Positions 62,240 through 64,000 of a stretch of DNA of 64,000 bases are shown here, piece after piece. Numbering within the stretch: position 1 is the first letter of the stretch; each line of letters begins with the position of its first letter. Where the stretch lies: assembly GCF_001905095.1 (NCBI RefSeq), contig NZ_LWLS01000035.1:34377-98376 (forward strand), read 5' to 3'. The DNA is from Micromonospora sp. CB01531. GTDB lineage: Bacteria > Actinomycetota > Actinomycetes > Mycobacteriales > Micromonosporaceae. Below the pieces are notes generated by a model, which worked only from the letters and a program-made list of their open reading frames with translations, did no database searches and was not told where the DNA came from. The translations under genes and the position numbers were made by a program.

Positions 62240-62938
62240 TCAGAGGTCGGTGACCCGGATGCCGGCGTGCGCCTTGTAGCGCTTGTTGATCGCGATCAGG
62301 TTCGCGGTGAACGCCTCGATCTGGTGGGCGTTGCGCAGCCGGCCGGCGTAGATGCCCCGCATGCCGGGGATCCGGGCGGCGAGCGCGGCGACCACCCCGA
62401 CCAGCTCCCGGTCCTCGGTGCAGATCAGCACGTCCAGGTCGATCCGGTCGATCTCCGGGTCGGCCAGCAGCGGCGCGCTGACATGGTTGAACGCGGCGCA
62501 GACCCGGGACTCGGGCAGCAGCCGGGCGGCCTGCTGCACGGCGCTGCCCTCCTCGACGGCGAGGGCGTACGGGCCCTGCTTGTCGAAGCCGAGCGGGTTG
62601 ACACAGTCGATCACGATCTTGCCGACGAGGGCGCCGGCCAGAGCGGCGACGATGGCGGCGTGCCCGTCCCACGGCACCGCGATGATCACCACGTCGCTGC
62701 GGCGGGCCACCTCGTCGTTGTCCGCGCCGGACACCACGCCGTCGGCCGGTACGCCGGGCAGGGCGGCGATCTCGGCGGCGGCCTGCGCCGCCCGGTCGGC
62801 GGAGCGGGACCCGATCAGGACGGTCTGCCCGGCCCGGGCGAACCGGTAGGCGAGACCCCGCCCCTGGTCGCCGGTGCCACCGATGATGCCGACGGTCAGC
62901 CCGGAGACATCGGGCAGCGTGGTCGCGTCGTAAGCCAT
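62240..62938 (-). CDS. npdG: NADPH:F420 oxidoreductase (FNO/NpdG)
   Basis: A 232-residue enzyme exchanging hydride between NADPH and coenzyme F420. Rossmann motif VGIIGGTGDQGRGLA and ADNDEVARRSDVVIIAVPW match FNO; the end has FNHVSAP, DVLICTED and IYAGRLRNAHQIEAFTANLIAINKRYKAHAGIRVTDL, typical of the family. ATG 62938. Its presence shows that this organism uses F420, fitting with the LLM oxidoreductase at 21007. Confidence 0.95.
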   Translation of the reverse strand: MAYDATTLPDVSGLTVGIIGGTGDQGRGLAYRFARAGQTVLIGSRSADRAAQAAAEIAALPGVPADGVVSGADNDEVARRSDVVIIAVPWDGHAAIVAALAGALVGKIVIDCVNPLGFDKQGPYALAVEEGSAVQQAARLLPESRVCAAFNHVSAPLLADPEIDRIDLDVLICTEDRELVGVVAALAARIPGMRGIYAGRLRNAHQIEAFTANLIAINKRYKAHAGIRVTDL

Positions 62939-63020
62939 GCGATCATCCTCGCAAACCGTGCCACCGGGCAGCACCGTACGCGGCTGTGACAATCCCCGCT
63001 GGCCCGGCCGGATCGGTGGG

Positions 63021-64000
63021 TCAGGCGCGTTCGAAGAGGACCTTGCGGTGGGTCGGGTCGGCGCTGACCAGGCGGACCGGGACGCGCTCGCCCAGCGGCA
63101 GTTGGCCGACGCAGCGGGCGCGGACCGCCGGCTCGTCCAGCGCCACCGTGCCGCCGGGCGGTCGACCGGGCCGGCCGTTGCCGGCCTGCCGGGGCGGGTC
63201 GGTGGCCGGCCGGGGCTCGTCCACGTCCAGCACCGCCGCTTCGAAGGTCTCCCCGACCCGGTGCTCCAGCAGCACCGCCTCGGCCAGCTCGATCGCGCCC
63301 CGGGTGGCCGCCGACGCCACCCGGTCGGTGGTCGCCATCACCTCGGGCAGCTTCGGCAGCGCGGCGCGGGCCCAGTCGGGCACCTCCCGGCCCTCGTACA
63401 GGGCCAGGCAGACCTCGGTCGCGTACCGGTCGGCGAGCCGGCGCAGCGGCGCCGTGACGTGGGCGTACGCGGCGGCCACCCCGCCGTGCGCCGGCTGCTC
63501 GGGCAACTCCCCGTCGAAGGCGGTGTACGCGGCCCCGCGCATCAGCTCGGCCGCCTGGTCGATGAAGGCGGCCGCCCGGGGTTGGGAGGCGTCCAGTCCG
63601 GCGAGCACCTCGCCCACCGACATCCCCGCCGGCCAGCGGACGCCCAGCGGGCCGGCGGCCAGCCGCAGCCGGTCGACCGCCTCCGGCTTCGGCGCGGGCA
63701 TCGTCCGCAGCAGTCCGATCCGGCCGGCAAGCATAATGTCGGCGGCGGCCATCCCGGTCAGCAGCGAGATCTGCGCGTTGTGGTCCTCCATCGGGCCGGG
63801 TCCGCGCAGCACCAGCCGCCAGCCGTCGCCGTCCGGCTCGACGTCCTGCTCCGGCAGGGGCAGGTTGACCGCGCCCCGGCGCAGCCCACGGGCGGTGAGC
63901 AGGGCACCGATCTCGGGCAGCAGGGCGATCGGCTCGGGCAGCCGGCCGGCGTCGGCGGCGAGCTGCACGCCGACGTAATCGAGCTTGGCCCGGCTGCGGA
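63021..64000 (-). CDS. RNB-domain 3'-5' exoribonuclease (5' partial)
   Basis: The C-terminal 326 residues of an RNase II/R-family protein; the frame is open to the right edge, so the 5' part lies outside. Seen: SRAKLDYVGVQLAADAG, EDHNAQISLLTGMAAADIML, AYAHVTAPLRRLADRYATEVCLAL (family signature), and a short C-terminal tail without an S1 domain. The Asp-rich catalytic N-terminal part is outside the window. This S1-less short form is the actinobacterial type. Confidence 0.9.
   Translation of the reverse strand, partial: RSRAKLDYVGVQLAADAGRLPEPIALLPEIGALLTARGLRRGAVNLPLPEQDVEPDGDGWRLVLRGPGPMEDHNAQISLLTGMAAADIMLAGRIGLLRTMPAPKPEAVDRLRLAAGPLGVRWPAGMSVGEVLAGLDASQPRAAAFIDQAAELMRGAAYTAFDGELPEQPAHGGVAAAYAHVTAPLRRLADRYATEVCLALYEGREVPDWARAALPKLPEVMATTDRVASAATRGAIELAEAVLLEHRVGETFEAAVLDVDEPRPATDPPRQAGNGRPGRPPGGTVALDEPAVRARCVGQLPLGERVPVRLVSADPTHRKVLFERA

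Overview
The window is very GC-rich DNA with GTG-heavy starts, wobble-position G/C in nearly every codon and F420- and mycobacterial-type gene families. These point to an actinomycete, most likely Micromonosporaceae (Micromonospora or a close relative); the genus is my inference from protein flavour, not a search. About 54 genes are supported, mostly chromosomal core and near-core functions. I see no rRNA, tRNA, CRISPR array, transposase or prophage gene. Layout: 1-5.6 kb holds the end of a giant proline-rich TPR/WG-repeat protein, an aldo/keto reductase and a membrane metalloprotease with a small coupled partner. 5.7-12 kb holds a PknB-type kinase, a cobalamin pair (a CobU-CobT fusion and CobS) and a DUF2314 protein. 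12-18.8 kb holds central metabolism: gcvT, pepA, lpdA and sucB. 18.9-29 kb is more variable: LtrA, hemerythrin, LLM oxidoreductase, secreted lipase, an ANT-like nucleotidyltransferase, a GntR-DUF1877 pair, three overlapping small cysteine-containing genes, a second aldo/keto reductase and a secreted PHB-depolymerase-like esterase. 29-38.8 kb holds two GT-C type membrane proteins, lipB and lipA (whose products lipoylate SucB-type proteins), an ammonia-type nadE, a FUSC membrane protein and an archaeal-type aspartyl-tRNA synthetase behind a clear T-box leader. 38.8-50 kb holds a large LuxR/LAL regulator, DUF4191, RDD, glnA1 and three membrane glycosyltransferase-like genes. 50-64 kb holds glnE, a glutamine amidotransferase, an LD-carboxypeptidase, a Vgb-like lyase, a WYL regulator, glnA2, a glutamine-dependent NAD+ synthetase, panB, an F420:NADPH oxidoreductase and the end of an RNB ribonuclease. 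How the genes work together: the nitrogen set is coherent. GlnA1 carries the adenylylation tyrosine and GlnE is its modifying enzyme; GlnA2 has Trp where that tyrosine would be. Both glnA genes are preceded by a GTNAC-N6-GNAAC box of the GlnR/MtrA type. LipB and LipA supply lipoate for the two lipoyl domains of SucB, which works with LpdA; GcvT belongs to the other lipoate-dependent system. The most striking regulatory element is the T-box before the second AspRS: its Stem I, specifier GAC, UGGC acceptor bulge and two mutually exclusive helices around the Shine-Dalgarno can all be read directly, predicting translational control by uncharged tRNA-Asp. Other items worth a second look are a 29-bp dispersed repeat present twice, a palindromic operator beside the small GntR gene, a MerR-type promoter driving a probably leaderless gene, a cassette of three tiny coupled genes, and a CobT domain fused to CobU that seems to lack one canonical CobT motif.
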